A DNA stretch of 64,000 bases from Nymphaea colorata (lineage: Eukaryota; Streptophyta; Magnoliopsida; Nymphaeales; Nymphaeaceae). Both the position numbers and the translations under genes were made by a program. The notes beneath the pieces are model-generated. The model was not told where the DNA came from, ran no database searches, and saw only the letters and a list, made by a program, of their open reading frames with translations. The DNA lies in contig NC_045140.1 in assembly GCF_008831285.2 (NCBI RefSeq), positions 15,735,796 through 15,799,795 of the forward strand. Direction: 5' to 3'. Each line of letters starts with the position of its first letter. Position 1 is the first letter of the stretch. Below are positions 48,301-57,679 of the stretch, one piece after another.

Positions 48301-51300
48301 GCTTATATGGGACCCTGATTCTCTCCTTGATCCTTGTTGGGCAGTTGAAAGAGCACAAGGTGATTTATATTCTAACTGGTATGTGGATCATCTGCAGTTA
48401 ACATCTTAATGATTGAATAATTCCAATATTCCTTATTTGTCACATGTTCTTTTCTTGCAGTATACTACGGAATTGAAAATTCATTTTGGAGTTTGGCTCC
48501 CCATATTGTGCAGGTACCAATCTTTTCTTCTGCAATATATGTTGTTGGGTTAACACTATCTAGCAAAAGTCTTGTCACTCAACATGACCAAAGTCTTCCA
48601 AATTGCATCAACCATCTATACCAGCTAACAGTCTATTCTGAAGCGTAATCCCATTTCAAACTAAAGGCCAGCTTGGTTCGTTCATGCCCATTAACTCATT
48701 TGACATCGACAAGTTGATCTTTGCCTTGTGTTTGCTGAAACGTGTTGGAGGAAAAAGAAAAGTGAATGACATTAGAAAGCCCTAATCACGTTAAATAGTG
48801 ATTGGGGTGAAATTACATAATAGTCCAGCAAAATAAGAAAAATAATAAATAGACCCCACAACCTTTTCAAATATTCTGCAACTTTATTTCTTAACACTCT
48901 CCCTCAAGCTGGAGTGTATATAACAACCATGCTCAGCTTGTTACAATGCTTACAGAAATTAGAAATAGGAAGAAGTTTGGTAAACACATCAACAACTTGA
49001 TCTTATGAAGCAACATGAATTGTAGAAAATAGAAATAATCAACTTGAGTTGTATCCTTGGTGTAGTGATAATCAACTTCAATGTGTTTAGTCCTCATGAA
49101 ATATTGGGTTATTGGCAATGTAGGTAGCAACTTTATTATCACACATCATCTTCATAGGTAAGGAGACTTGAATTCCTAGACACACAAGCACAAACTTTAT
49201 CCATGTCATTTTTGTGGCATAGACTTTATCCATGTCATTTTTGTGGCAGTTTGTGCCATAAATAGAAGGCCCTTTCCAGAAGAGAATTTTAAATATCTGA
49301 GCACCATCATAGCTACGTCCCAATGCACTTTCCATGGTTTGTCCATCTCGTGATAGTAACATATAAGAGCTTACCTATTAGAGACCGATACATTTTAGTT
49401 TGTACCTGCTCTGAATCCTCATCATGTAAGTGAACTTGAGGATTTATAGGAATAGATGTAGGTTGTGCACCCAACATTGTTGTCTCCTGTAAAAAGATCC
49501 ATGACATACTTCATTTGTGGCAACACAATGCCTTCATTATTCCTTGCAGCTTCTATTCTTAAGATTTTTTGTCACGAAATTCTGCTACGAATTAATTTTT
49601 GGAATCTTGGATGTCATATTTGTTAAATCCAGCAAACCAAAACATAGAAAACAAGAAGATTTAATGTTATTTCATTTTGCACGAGAGTACATCAGCAGCA
49701 GCATCAACAACCTTCTTCACATCATACTCATCTTGTGTAAAACAGAAAGTTACAGCAAGAGGGAACAGAACCCTGACACTCTACTAAAGACATAAAATAT
49801 AAGACTACCCTTAGTTAATAAACGACTGACCTCACTTACTAGGGCTAAAACTGTAAACTAAGTTAAAACATTACAGTAATGAGGACATAAAAAGACTTTG
49901 ACTGATATGAGCAGAATTAGACCTATTAACTTTAACACTCCCCTTCAAACTTGGCATGATTAAGAGAGATCATACCAAGTTTGCCAACAAATTTCTAAAC
50001 TTAGATGGTGACAGGTTCTTTGTAAACATATCAGCAACTTGGTCTTCAGTCCTTATATATTTTAGAAATATTAATCCTTCTTCATATGCTTTTCTTGTAA
50101 AATGACAATCTATCTCAATATGTTTAGTTCTTTCATGAAACTCTGGATCTTTGGCAGTATAAATAACATTCATGTTGTCACACATCAACATAGTTTTATT
50201 AACAACCGGAACCCCAATCTCATTTAGCAGCCACCTTATCCATATTATCTCAACTGTAGTTTGGGCCATGGCCTATATTCGGCTTCATCTGTAGATAAAG
50301 CCACTCCGTTGTTTTTTGCTCTTCCAGGAGATCATAGAATTGCCAAGTAAAATACATCGTGGAAATTCGAGTCTTTCAATTCTTTCCCTTCACAAGGCTT
50401 TAGTTTCACATTGGCCTCCACAGATGAAACTATATATTTTTTTTTCATCATATAGTCTAGCCTTAATCACCGAATCGGCTGCATACTTATGTTGGGACAA
50501 AAACAAACCTTTTTTTGAGTAGGCAACCTCAAGACCCAAGAAGTATTTTAGAAATCCCAGATCCTTCATTTCAAACATGTGTGCTAATTTTTTCTTTGTT
50601 TCATCAATAAGTTTGAAATCATCGCATGTAATAATCATATCATCAACATACAAAAGTAACAAACATATTCCTTTTTCTATGGAAGAGACAAACAAAGCTG
50701 GATCATGTAAACTTTGACTAAATCCAATTTCTTTAAATGCTGAACTGAACTTTTCAAACCAAGCTCTTGGGGCTTGTTTCAGCCCATATAGAGCTCTCTT
50801 CAATTTACATACTCTTCCTTCTAAATCTGAAACACCTTAAGGAAGCTGCATGTAGACTTCTTCATCTAAATCTCCATTCAAGAACACATTCTTTACATCA
50901 AGCTGCCATAGATTCCACAGTCTCTTTGAAGCAATTGCAAGAAGGTTCTAATAGTGGTCTTATGAGCAATTGGAGCAAATGTCTTTGAATAATCTATTCC
51001 AATCGTTGATTAGACTTTTGCAACTTATCTTGCCTTGTACCGTTCAATTGATCTATCTGCCTTTGTGAATACCTACTTACAACCCACAACATTCTTCCTG
51101 GAGGAAGTTTCACCAAGTCCTGAGATTTCATTCTTTCTAGAGCATTTAGTTCCTCATGCCATTCCTCTTTAGATGCTGCTTCCTCATAAGACTTGGGCTC
51201 ATCATAAGAATGAATCAAGGAAAGGTAAGCATGATGTTTGGGAGAAAAAGAATCATAAGAAACAAAGAGAGAGGGAGGAATTGAGACTTTTTAACTATGA

Positions 51301-53122
51301 CGTACCTGTGAAGGAGAAGGAGCCATGTGGGAAGAGGATGAGGAGGACTTCTATCCATGAATTGGAGGTTCAGGATCAACAGAAGGAATTAGATCAGAAT
51401 TGGCCTCATTTGGTCCGTCTTCAAATGGCTCAGACTGCTCAAGAAAAGGCACATGAATAATGTCTTTTTCCCTTCTTTGATAGACTTGGCTGATGTCATT
51501 TTCTTTTTCAAAATCATCATAAGAGCTTCCTCTTCTACTTTCTGGACTGCCTTTCTTCCTTTTCAATCTTATACTCTGAGGGATATGTAGGAAAGATAGA
51601 TGTACATCACAATTCTTTATCTTTTTACTTTCTTGTATAAAATATGGCTCATACTCATGAAATATTACATGCCCTGAAACCCACATTTTCTTCCAATTGG
51701 ATCATAACATTTGTAACCTTTCTTATTTTCTGAGAACTCCAAAAAACAACACATTGCAGCTCTAGGTGAAACCTTGTCTCTTAATTGCTTTCGTATAAGT
51801 ACAAAGCAAGTGCATCCAAAAACTTTCATCATGTTGTAATTTGGCTTATGTCCATACAATTTCTCATAAGGAGGCATTCCACTTAAGAGTTTTGATGGCA
51901 TAGGATTTATTTGATATACCACCACACAAACTGCATTAGCCCAATAGTCCTTCGAAACATTAGTAGCAAAAAGAAGAGATCTAGTAGTCTCAAGTATGTC
52001 TATTTTTCCTTTCAGCGACTCCATTTTGTTTAGGTGCATAGGAACAATATTTCTAGTGTAACATACCTTTCTTCTGCCAAGTGCAAAAAATATAAATAAT
52101 TAATTTAAATACTTAAAAATATTTAAAAAACTATTTTGAAATTGACCTGTAGTATTATTTTCAAACACCTGACCAATGTATTCTCCCCTTGAGTCTGAAT
52201 GTAAGATTTTGGCTTTAGCTGAGAACTGAGTTTCAATCATAGCACAATACCTTTCAAATATATCATAAAACTCGTTTCTATTTCTCATAAAAATATCCAA
52301 GTAAACCTAGTATAATCATCTATAAAGGTTACAAAATACTCGTTTCTATTTCTCATAAAAATATCCAAGTAAACCTAGTATAATCATCTATAAAGGTTAC
52401 AAAATAAGCCGATCCCCCCTTTGACAAAATGGGAGATTGGCCCTAAATGTCTGAATGTGTCAAGTGAAATGGTTCTACTGATTCGATTTCTCTCGGACAA
52501 AAAGGTAAAGATGATTCTACAGTTCTACTATCAACTGATTGAGCTTTATTTTTCCTTTTCCGCAGTTTTCTTTCTTTCATTTCTTATTACCATGTTAATA
52601 TTTCTTCTTTTTAAATTTTTGTGCGTAGTGGTTATTGGGCACCTACAACACACATATTCTTTTGATAGTATTCCTTGCGGTTGTTTCATTGCTGCTAGCG
52701 GGTTTCTTCATATACCATGCTCATCTCTGTCTGTCAAACACCACGACTAACGAGGTTTGTTGAGATCTTCATGCGAAGACTGCTTGCTTTTTCTAGGTGA
52801 CTTTATCTGATGAAATCTTGTATTTTGAAATTTACAGACTTTTAAGTGGGCAGACTACATAAGCTGGAAGACCCGAGTAAACAAGGCTAAGGCAAGCAGC
52901 GCAGCCCTCAAGGAGGGTGCTTGCAGGGGTGGCTTGGTGTATGGCAAAACCCATTCCCAAGAAAGAAGGTGCATCTGGCCCTTCTCTGCCTTGCGGTGGG
53001 AGGAGGAGGAAGCTGCTGCTTCTAAGGAGAACCTATATGATCAAGGGATGTTGTATAATCTGTTTGAGATCATTTGTCCACTATCAGAAAGAGCCTCTTT
53101 TTCACGGAGGAAAGCACTGTGA
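32454..53122 (+). CDS. PAT17: DHHC-type protein S-acyltransferase, PAT17 family, 10 exons
   Basis: Exons: 32454-32602, 33935-34028, 39178-39272, 39409-39576, 39664-39736, 39824-39876, 48287-48378, 48461-48513, 52629-52754, 52838-53122. All introns are GT-AG and phases are consistent; 1188 nt = 395 aa plus stop. Hydrophobic segments lie in exons 1, 3, 4, 6-7 and 9. The cysteine-rich domain reads '[20 protein letters not shown]', then '[17 protein letters not shown]', with the catalytic DHHC at about residues 187-190. The later 'TTTNETFKW' matches the TTxE motif. The enzyme should palmitoylate cysteines of membrane-associated proteins at an endomembrane or the plasma membrane; its substrates are unknown. 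The start at 32454 ('[11 protein letters not shown]') matches the family; an in-frame upstream ATG at 32382 would add 24 residues. The C-terminal tail ('[16 protein letters not shown]') looks lineage-specific. Introns 2, 6 and 8 are swollen by retrotransposons. Confidence 0.95.
35279..35711 (-). mobile_element. Complete TRIM element with 5-bp target duplication
   Basis: 433 bp, no coding capacity. Read on the - strand: LTR 35711-35539; primer-binding site 'TGGTATCAAAGCCGGTT' (35538-35522), complementary to the 3' end of initiator tRNA-Met with one change in the core (AAAG for AGAG); about 45 bp internal; purine tract 'CCTTAAGGGGTGGAT' (35478-35464); LTR 35463-35279. The + strand starts TGTAACAACCCG and ends CGTAACA. 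The target duplication AAATT is exact (35274-35278 and 35712-35716). The LTRs differ by a 15-bp gap and scattered substitutions. Movement would need proteins supplied by an autonomous element. Confidence 0.9.
35522..35538 (-). other. TRIM primer-binding site (tRNA-iMet type)
   Basis: The - strand reads TGGTATCAAAGCCGGTT, directly after the LTR end. It differs from the common plant PBS TGGTATCAGAGCC at one position. Confidence 0.8.
36218..36408 (+). mobile_element. TRIM-family solo LTR with exact target duplication
   Basis: 191 bp, from TGTAACACCCCAGAAGTTTAG to GTCGGGTTGTTACA. It is flanked by TTGAT on both sides (36213-36217 and 36409-36413). The exact duplication and single LTR indicate LTR-LTR recombination after insertion. 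It lies 0.5 kb from the full copy, in the opposite orientation, in PAT17 intron 2. Confidence 0.9.
36610..36675. repeat. (GT)n microsatellite
   Basis: About 45 nt of pure GT, followed by imperfect GTGTGCGTGTGTCGTGTGTG and a short TA run. Confidence 0.95.
39328..39378 (+). repeat. TC/TG microsatellite ahead of PAT17 exon 4
   Basis: A CTCTCTCTCTGTCTCTGTCTGTCTG-like run ends about 30 nt upstream of the exon 4 acceptor at 39408/39409. It may serve as an extended polypyrimidine tract. Confidence 0.85.
40516..40801 (+). repeat. 5' LTR of the young Copia element
   Basis: TGTTAGAATATG...GTTTCTACA. U3 carries two perfect stem-loops: 40537-40548 with 40553-40564 (loop TATC), and 40575-40584 with 40590-40599 (loop GCGGG). 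A TATA-like 'CTTTATATTG' at about 40622 may be the core promoter. Confidence 0.96.
40802..40814 (+). other. Primer-binding site of the young Copia element
   Basis: TGGTATCAGAGCC starts immediately after the 5' LTR. It is the standard initiator-tRNA-Met site of plant Copia elements. Confidence 0.93.
41239..41985 (+). CDS. Copia gag, ending at an in-frame TGA
   Basis: 248 aa from the first ATG in the frame ('[13 protein letters not shown]'). '[17 protein letters not shown]', '[18 protein letters not shown]' and '[17 protein letters not shown]' are typical of plant Copia gag (UBN2/DUF4219-like). The frame is open upstream through a CCG-rich leader to about 40903, but without an ATG. The stop falls one codon before the zinc knuckle, so the product lacks its nucleic-acid-binding finger. 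Confidence 0.88.
   Translation: MAEAMGTQKDAVLDTGSASKTENVPLQVTSIRLTKDNYLSWSAALEIGITSRGRLSYITGDKPAPIKSDPQWATWALEDSQVKVWIISSVSSDIQPLILRKPTSFDMWTVLAKMYGRKKRHLRTYQIKRSIYSLTQGDLSVAAFYAALKTKWEELDYHVTDEWTCGSDHSLYWEKEWMDRTFLFLGGLRDEFESIRSQILNGDEIPGIEEVYARVESEEQRRQVMHLDTGHGPSAFVSRALGTGQRPA
41986..45549 (+). CDS. Copia pol (zinc knuckle, protease, integrase, RT, RNase H)
   Basis: In frame with gag across one TGA, about 1187 codons and otherwise open. Order: zinc knuckle '[14 protein letters not shown]' (CX2CX4HX4C, from 41989); aspartic protease '[11 protein letters not shown]' (D at 42298); integrase HHCC, from 'WHERLGH' to 'CEVCQ' (about 42700-42810), with catalytic 'LIDDYSR', 'RTDNAREY' and 'NGIAERKN'; RT '[15 protein letters not shown]' and '[10 protein letters not shown]' (YVDD at 44575-44586); RNase H '[10 protein letters not shown]', 'SSAEAEYRA' and '[15 protein letters not shown]'. 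The stop codon (TAG, 45547-45549) lies inside the 3' LTR. All catalytic motifs are intact. Expression would need readthrough of the TGA or a non-AUG/internal start. Confidence 0.93.
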   Translation, partial: HCTHCHKLGHSVDFCWDLHPEKRLVRGRPPSGKRSPTVSDSSPSNSSSGAKSKLSPAQLKELQAYISRLSTTPEESSTSEGAQLAQALVASTDQGNPSLGDWIVDSGATHHMTGDSKLFQEYQLSSGKQRVSMADGSSISVAGKGSLSLLNKYHLHNALHVPNIPVNLLSVSSITKELNCNLIFSADHCSLQDLVTGKRIGIGSVTDGLYRLPVQVASALISATSGHLSGVNDRSTVLRWHERLGHLPFQLIKKLFPHLFASVSIDSFACEVCQLAKHVRASYPISLNKSTHPFALVHSDVWGPSGVPTCGGCHYFLTLIDDYSRCTFVYLLRERSEVPAVVKNFVAFVETQFHTTVQAFRTDNAREYVSQSLDEFLKGKGIVHETSCSYTPPQNGIAERKNRHLLNVTRAIMFQRHVPKRYWGDALLTSAHLINRMPTRVLDGQSPYSSLWPTQNPWPLTPRVFGCSCFVHNHSPTLKKLDPRSIKGVFLGYSSTQKGYKCVDPTTSKVYVSRDVTFHEHESYFPVNTLQGECLGNIGEEYSSNQLIQFMEFLDYKVSPSVIDTVTVSNEKGSHMEGVTVDAQPTVARDHLFGKVYVRKEKATVEDVGDEDRTNPNLVISPDDPSPSNEELPIALRKGTRSCTSHPIQRFVSYAKLSTNYKCFITTLSKVVIPRSVDDAKDDPKWLHAMTEEMGALAKNKTWEVVDIPKGTHLVGSKWVYNVKYKPDGTVDRYKARLVAKGFSQKYGIDYLETFAPVAKLKTVRVILALAVHKKWRMDQLDVKNAFLNGHLEEEVYMSMPPGYVQEGKCCHLKKALYGLKQSPRAWFERLRIVMKSTGYKQGNGDHTLFIKQRDGLVSLLLVYVDDMIVTGSDEEENRKMKERLAKEFDLKDLGKLRYFLGIEIARSETGLVMNQRKYTLDLLKETGKLGCRPYLTPMESGTKISIKTGTTLDEEGKGRYQRLVGKLIYLTLTRPDITYAVNVLSQFMHAPTDCHWKSAERVLGYLKNDPGKGLLYTRQDKLTIEGYSDADWAGCTDTRRSTTGYCIFLGGNLVVWRSKRQEVCSRSSAEAEYRAVAMGVTEMLWLKILLTDIGVELGDKMKMYCDNKSAINLANNPVLHDRTKHVEIDRHFIRERIDSKELILPYMKSEDQVADVLTKGLCTSSFEKNVSKLGMFDMYAKLEGEC
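45501..45535 (+). repeat. Perfect 12-bp hairpin just 5' of the Copia purine tract
   Basis: CAAGCTTGGCAT (45501-45512) pairs with ATGCCAAGCTTG (45524-45535), loop 11 nt. It overlaps the last codons of pol and abuts the GAGGGGGAG purine tract (45535-45543). Confidence 0.85.
45544..45829 (+). repeat. 3' LTR of the young Copia element
   Basis: 286 bp, identical to the 5' LTR except G at 45718. It follows the purine tract GAGGGGGAG. Confidence 0.96.
46713..48100. repeat. AT-rich segment with CCTAGGC-rich ends
   Basis: The left end (46713-46770) is rich in 'GGCGCCCGGGCGC' and 'GCGCCTAGGCGCGCCTAGGC'. The right part (47570-48095) repeats 'GCCTAGGCGTGTCTAGGCC', 'GCCTAGACATG' and 'ACTGCCTAGGCC'. Between them (about 47040-47520) is a degenerate array of 'TATACATATAACAG'-like units. 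It may be one non-autonomous DNA element or overlapping pieces. No coding domain or clean terminal repeat was found. Confidence 0.5.
48743..49515 (-). mobile_element. Copia remnant A: 3' LTR plus RT/RNase H tail
   Basis: An LTR candidate at 48743-48896 (TGTTGGAGG...TTAACA on +, 154 bp) adjoins the purine tract complement CTCTCCCTCAAGCTGGAGTG. Pol fragments follow on the - strand: '[12 protein letters not shown]' and '[20 protein letters not shown]' (RNase H), then '[15 protein letters not shown]' (RT connection, normally '[17 protein letters not shown]'). Frames are broken and the 5' part is missing. Confidence 0.82.
49660..52300 (-). mobile_element. Copia remnant B: degenerate pol (RNase H, RT, integrase)
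   Basis: On the - strand, from the 3' side: an LTR edge near 49937 with purine tract GTTTGAAGGGGAG; RNase H '[20 protein letters not shown]' and '[15 protein letters not shown]' (49970-50269); RT '[16 protein letters not shown]' and '[10 protein letters not shown]' (50390-50803); the RT N-terminal zone '[16 protein letters not shown]' (50994-51218); integrase C-terminal '[18 protein letters not shown]' and 'VFGCTCFV' (51665-52039); integrase core '[15 protein letters not shown]' (52100-52300). Frameshifts and stops separate the pieces. It is longer and distinct from remnant A. Confidence 0.85.
52271..52406. repeat. Exact 68-bp tandem duplication
   Basis: Bases 52271-52338 and 52339-52406 are identical as read ('CTCGTTTCTATTTCTCATAA...'). 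The first copy continues the Copia remnant B integrase, so the duplication arose after that insertion. It ends about 220 bp before the exon 9 acceptor. Confidence 0.93.
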
Positions 53123-55279
53123 TGCCCACTTCATGCTGGTTGGCACTCAAATTATCCATTTTTTGGCTCCGACTTTTTTATGCCTTCCACCAACCAAGTA
53201 TTCGATGTATTCATCACATTTATATTTATTAGTCTTTTTTTCATATTTTGAGTTTGAGACCTAGGCAATCGTCGAAATTTGATGATGATGGTTACAATCT
53301 GCTTCCTGGTTGGATCATGGTGTCCACCTCCATGTGCTATGGTGATTGCCTTGGCAATGCTAGCTTGTGACGACTTGGGCATGACCTATTTTGATGTTCT
53401 GGCCACAGACGTTCTTGTAAACTTACCACTATTGAGCATTTGTATGTGTCAAATGATGTTCATGTATGGCTGCGGTGCCATTGGAAAAGCTTGCCTGAGC
53501 ATAGCACGAATGTATTAGAGGGTGGAAATGCATGAGCTTCAGGTAGAAGTCAATTCTAGCTCATTATGCCAGGCAAGACTGTGAGTCCCCTTCTGGTAGG
53601 CCAAGATGGAGAACATGAGGCCCTTCGTTGTCATCTAAGGACCATCTTGGAAGCTCTCCGTCTGTTCCTGTTTTCAAGGGTTCACTAGTGGATGATTTAT
53701 GAAGTGTTCTGCTGGTGCGTTTTCTCTTGGTGTCTTATCATTTCAAGTGATCTGTTTCTGTATGTTTGTGCCCCGCGGCATGAACAGGAACTCCATGTTT
53801 CCCCTCATGTTCTCATGATGTGCAGGATGCGTGCATTCCGCGAATCAAATGCTCTCCATGGTTCCCCCTGGCCGGTTGCTTGTTCAAGGAACTGTACCTG
53901 GTTATGGCCATACCGTGGACTTAACTGGTGCACGTTTCCTTGTTTAGAACGGTGATACGCATGCCCTTTCTGTCGCCTTTCTTCTTCAGCGTCCCATCTG
54001 TTCGGTTTTTTTAGCACCTTATCTTCAATGCCTTGCTTGGGTGTCTGGAGGTGCTTCGTGATAAATGAGTTTTAGATGTTTGCATAAAAAGCCACGTAGA
54101 GCACTTCAGGGCAGAAGAGGATCCAACACGATATATCTTAATATGCATAAATGCCCGTTTGATATAGTTTTTACGTTTACCCCTCAACGCCGATGTCTGG
54201 TAATGAACAGGTTTATTGTGCCATAAATATGATTTCTTCACCTTGCTGTAGGCCTTTGTTGCTAACGTGCTCTGGATGGTATGATTGTTGTCTAGGTCGA
54301 ATGGTTCCTAAAAAGGAAAAGAACGAATCCAATTATTTCACCAGAGAGTACATGCACTGTTCTTACGATGGAAGTACATAGAATTTGCATTGGATCTCTT
54401 TTCGGTTACAAAGCTATGCTTCCTAGCGCGATCTAATGTGATTGCTTTGGTGGCAACGACGGGGAGCCTACGACAGGAATGTCAATTTCTGTATTATGTT
54501 TAAAGCTATAACTATGATAGATTCAGACTTTGCTATGTAATGGTGATGGGTTCAGACATGGTGTTATTTTAGAAGACTCAAGATCACCATTTCTTTTCCG
54601 CTCACCTTTCTCTACCAGAAGAGAACTGAACTTTGTCGAAAAAATGAAAGAGATCCTTTTTCTGTCTCTTTTTATATTTAACTGTTCAGTATGTTTCGTT
54701 ACCACCATCAGACTCATCTTGTGTGTAAAATTACCGATTGCATAAACATTCTATGTTGATGCAGTTCAGGTCGTACTTCTTGATGCACCTCAGCATGTAC
54801 AATCAACTAAAGCTAATGTCTTGGAAAACCATTGGGCTGGAAAACTGCAAATAGTGTCCCCTGCGACCAACCTCGATCCCCCAGGAAATACATGAAACTT
54901 GCCTGCCCCTTCTTGTTGCACCCTCAGCACCTTCTTCACAAACGACTGCATCTTCAACTTTTCAGCAGGAGGACACGAGAGACCTGAGGCTGCGCAGGTG
55001 GTGTGAAATGGCTGGACTCTCTTGTTGGTGGGTTTATCACCTATGGCTGAGGGCCCTCCTCCCGCCTAGCCCATTTCTGTTGTCTATCGCGCGAGGAGGA
55101 CAAAGTCCACGTCACCAGATGCCCCCCCAACGCCTCGCTGCTCGTAGTAGGTAAGGTAATGCACGACGGGCGGCTACCTCCTCCCACGCACTCTGTCCAC
55201 CCGCTAGCGGCCGTCTGTGTCTGCAATAAGGAGGTGGGGCATTTCAGGCCGTGAACATGATTATGCCAAGTTGCTGTCC
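53123..55279. other. Intergenic between converging PAT17 and lipase genes
   Basis: It should contain both 3' UTRs. No other coding, RNA or transposon feature was recognised. Confidence 0.45.
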
Positions 55280-57679
55280 TCACTGAATGCATATCGTCGT
55301 CCTGGTGATATGCTTCCTGCACCGCTCGAAGATGCTATCGTAGATGACGTCAAACTGGGCACCAGCTCTCTCCCGATTTACAATGAAGAGGATGTGGTCC
55401 GCTTCCACAATCTTGTAGTACCTAGGCAAAGGCAAGGATAGGGGGAGGGGGAGAGGGGAAAAGATGGTGGTCAGCAAGGGGACTACACTCACTACACACT
55501 GATGAGTTGTAACGTATCCTTTAGCTTCTTTTCCCATGTAGCGTGCATCATCATTTTACGCATCATGTCAGAGCACAAAATAGAACCAACTTATTACCAT
55601 TTCGCGGAGTTTGGTATCCGAAAATTGAAAACCTACCATATGCCTGGCCTAAGGGGATGGTGCTGATCGTCTGCAACGAATTGGCTAGGATGCTCTACCG
55701 GTATGCGAGGGTGCGTCATGGATATCGTGTTGACTGCTCCATCGTTGTCATGCCAATCCTCGTCTCTAGAAAGATTGAAGGTGCGCGTGATCATTGGACT
55801 TGTTTCATCAGCAAGCTAATCAAAGCCAGAAAAGTTTCAATCCAAAAAGAACAGACCTGTACCCCTTGTAGGGAGATGGGACATTGGGAGGATGGCGCCA
55901 TCTTGTCATCTGGAGGACTCTAATGAACAGTAGCGGATGTATTCCTAATATGCTAGACGGGACGGTGGTGCCCATCACCTTGGTGGTACGTTTTGTGGCG
56001 TAGCTGAAGTAGAAGGTATTGGGGAAGGTATTCAGTGCTGCATTGAGTTGCATGGATCCCTGAAGGGTGAGATCAGGCAAGATCCAGTCTCCCGAAGCGA
56101 ACGGCCCTCCCCCGTTGTTGGCTAGCAGGGAGTCGATGAGTCCAGAGATGCCCAGGCTCGACCATCCCATGCGGAAATGATCGAAACCAAAGCTATAATA
56201 CCTTTTCAGCCACGGAATATCCAACCACTCATATAGGATCACACCAACACGGCATAGTTGGAGGAGGCACAAACGTTTCATCCATCTCCCGTCTTCGGGC
56301 CTGTCATTCCATTACAGAATCCATCATCGACCAACGTTACAAAATCATCGCCGTGGCCTTCACCGTTTTTGGAGTCAACCCATCATCGCCTTCGGTAACA
56401 AGGTAAGCGAAAAAAAATTAAACTCAGAACAAAGCAAAATGCACTCACTGCATTCCATCCATGTAGGTCCTGGTTGTTCCGTTGAGGGCACCGGACAAAG
56501 AAGTGATGCTCAATACCCAATCTGCGGAAGTGTCCTCGTACCCCTTGAAGGCCTAGTTTAACAGCCAAATACAAGAAAAATAAAAAGGGGAAGAAAAGGC
56601 ATCTCCTGTTTGTTAATTACTTCCAATCCATTTGGTAAAAAGTTCGAGTTTTAAAGATCAATTTTTGGTCGCTGCTCTACAGGGGATGCCGCATACCTTC
56701 TCCGCGAGCAGCTGCTGTAACACCCGGACAACCTGCACCCCTGCCGAGTGGCCTACAAAATGGACAGGATGTTGCTCGTCCCATGCCTCGTAGTTCCCTG
56801 AAATGGAATGTCGACACCAGGGGTGAGACCAATAACTAAGAGGCTTTCAAAGAAACGTCTCAGACCCACAATCCCGAAGAATATGAGTCCTCTCCCTTCC
56901 TTTCATTTTGATCATTTCATTGATGAGGGTTTTGTCCTTCTATCCTCTTCCAGTTCTTTGTCCGTTTTTTTTTTCTTGTTCGGTTGTCTTTTCCGTTTTG
57001 TTCTGATGAGAGGGTACATCGAAAAAACTTTTTGTTGATAGAGGGATGCCAAGGAAGTACCTCGACTGTATACTCTACCGAATTGGCAATGACCGCAGAT
57101 CTTACTGTGTTCTTCTCCATAATCAACTTGCCCTCCTTTGAGGTAATAAAAGAGCTCTCGTGCCCGGTCGTAGATGCTTGTCAACGACCCAAGATCGGGC
57201 ACGAGCACGTACTCGTCCTTCGTCTCCGCGCCGGCAAAATAGGAGAGACCGCCCAATCTCTGCGATGCACAGAACGGGATAAGTGAAATCAAACAGGCAG
57301 GCCAGGTCTCTCCCTACTAGAAGAGGGGCAAAAGGATTTTGCTACCCACCCCCTTCCCGAAACCAAAAATTCCGTGCACAAGTACGATAGGAGGCAGATT
57401 TTCTTTTGGTTTCCGATTAGTGTGGACGTCGTTGGGTCCTCGCGGAAACTTTGAGCGATGATCGGCATTCTCCTCCTTCACCCTGTCCGACGGAGGAGGA
57501 TTAGGAGAAATCCACCTCAATCTGCTGCTAGTCCCAACCACCCTGCCGCTGCTAGGGGTCATTAAGCGATCTATGTCGGAGGCAATAGCCGCACTGAAAA
57601 TGTACATGCCGTACATCATGTGAACCGCGGAGCTCAGGAGAAGCTCCGCACAATCCAAAGCCAGCAGCCACAGCCCCAT
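55280..57679 (-). CDS. Alpha/beta-hydrolase lipase (thermoalkalophilic-lipase-like), 7 exons
   Basis: Exons (-): 57679-57350, 57259-57061, 56797-56697, 56552-56449, 56300-55857, 55765-55637, 55421-55280. All introns are GT-AG with consistent phases; 1449 nt = 482 aa plus stop. A hydrophobic N-terminal stretch (about 4-35) may be a signal or membrane anchor. 'PPIVLVHGIFGFGKG' holds the oxyanion loop region, followed by 'RLGGLSYFAGAETKDEYVLV'. The nucleophile is in 'VHFVGHSAGVQVV' (GxSxG, Ser about 194). 'WHDNDGAVNTISM' supplies the likely catalytic Asp (about 401) and 'KIVEADHILFIVN' the His (about 445). This order matches bacterial L1/T1-type lipases and their plant relatives (for example Arabidopsis At1g10740/At1g23330). 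The reaction is expected to be ester hydrolysis of acyl lipids; the true substrate is unknown. No inactivating change was seen. Confidence 0.93.

Larger units (their letters stand above)
48514..52628 (+). other. PAT17 intron 8 (4.1 kb), filled with antisense Copia remnants
   Basis: It contains two Copia fragments on the - strand (48743-49515 and about 49660-52300) and an exact 68-bp tandem duplication (52271-52406). Little original intron sequence is left. Confidence 0.85.
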
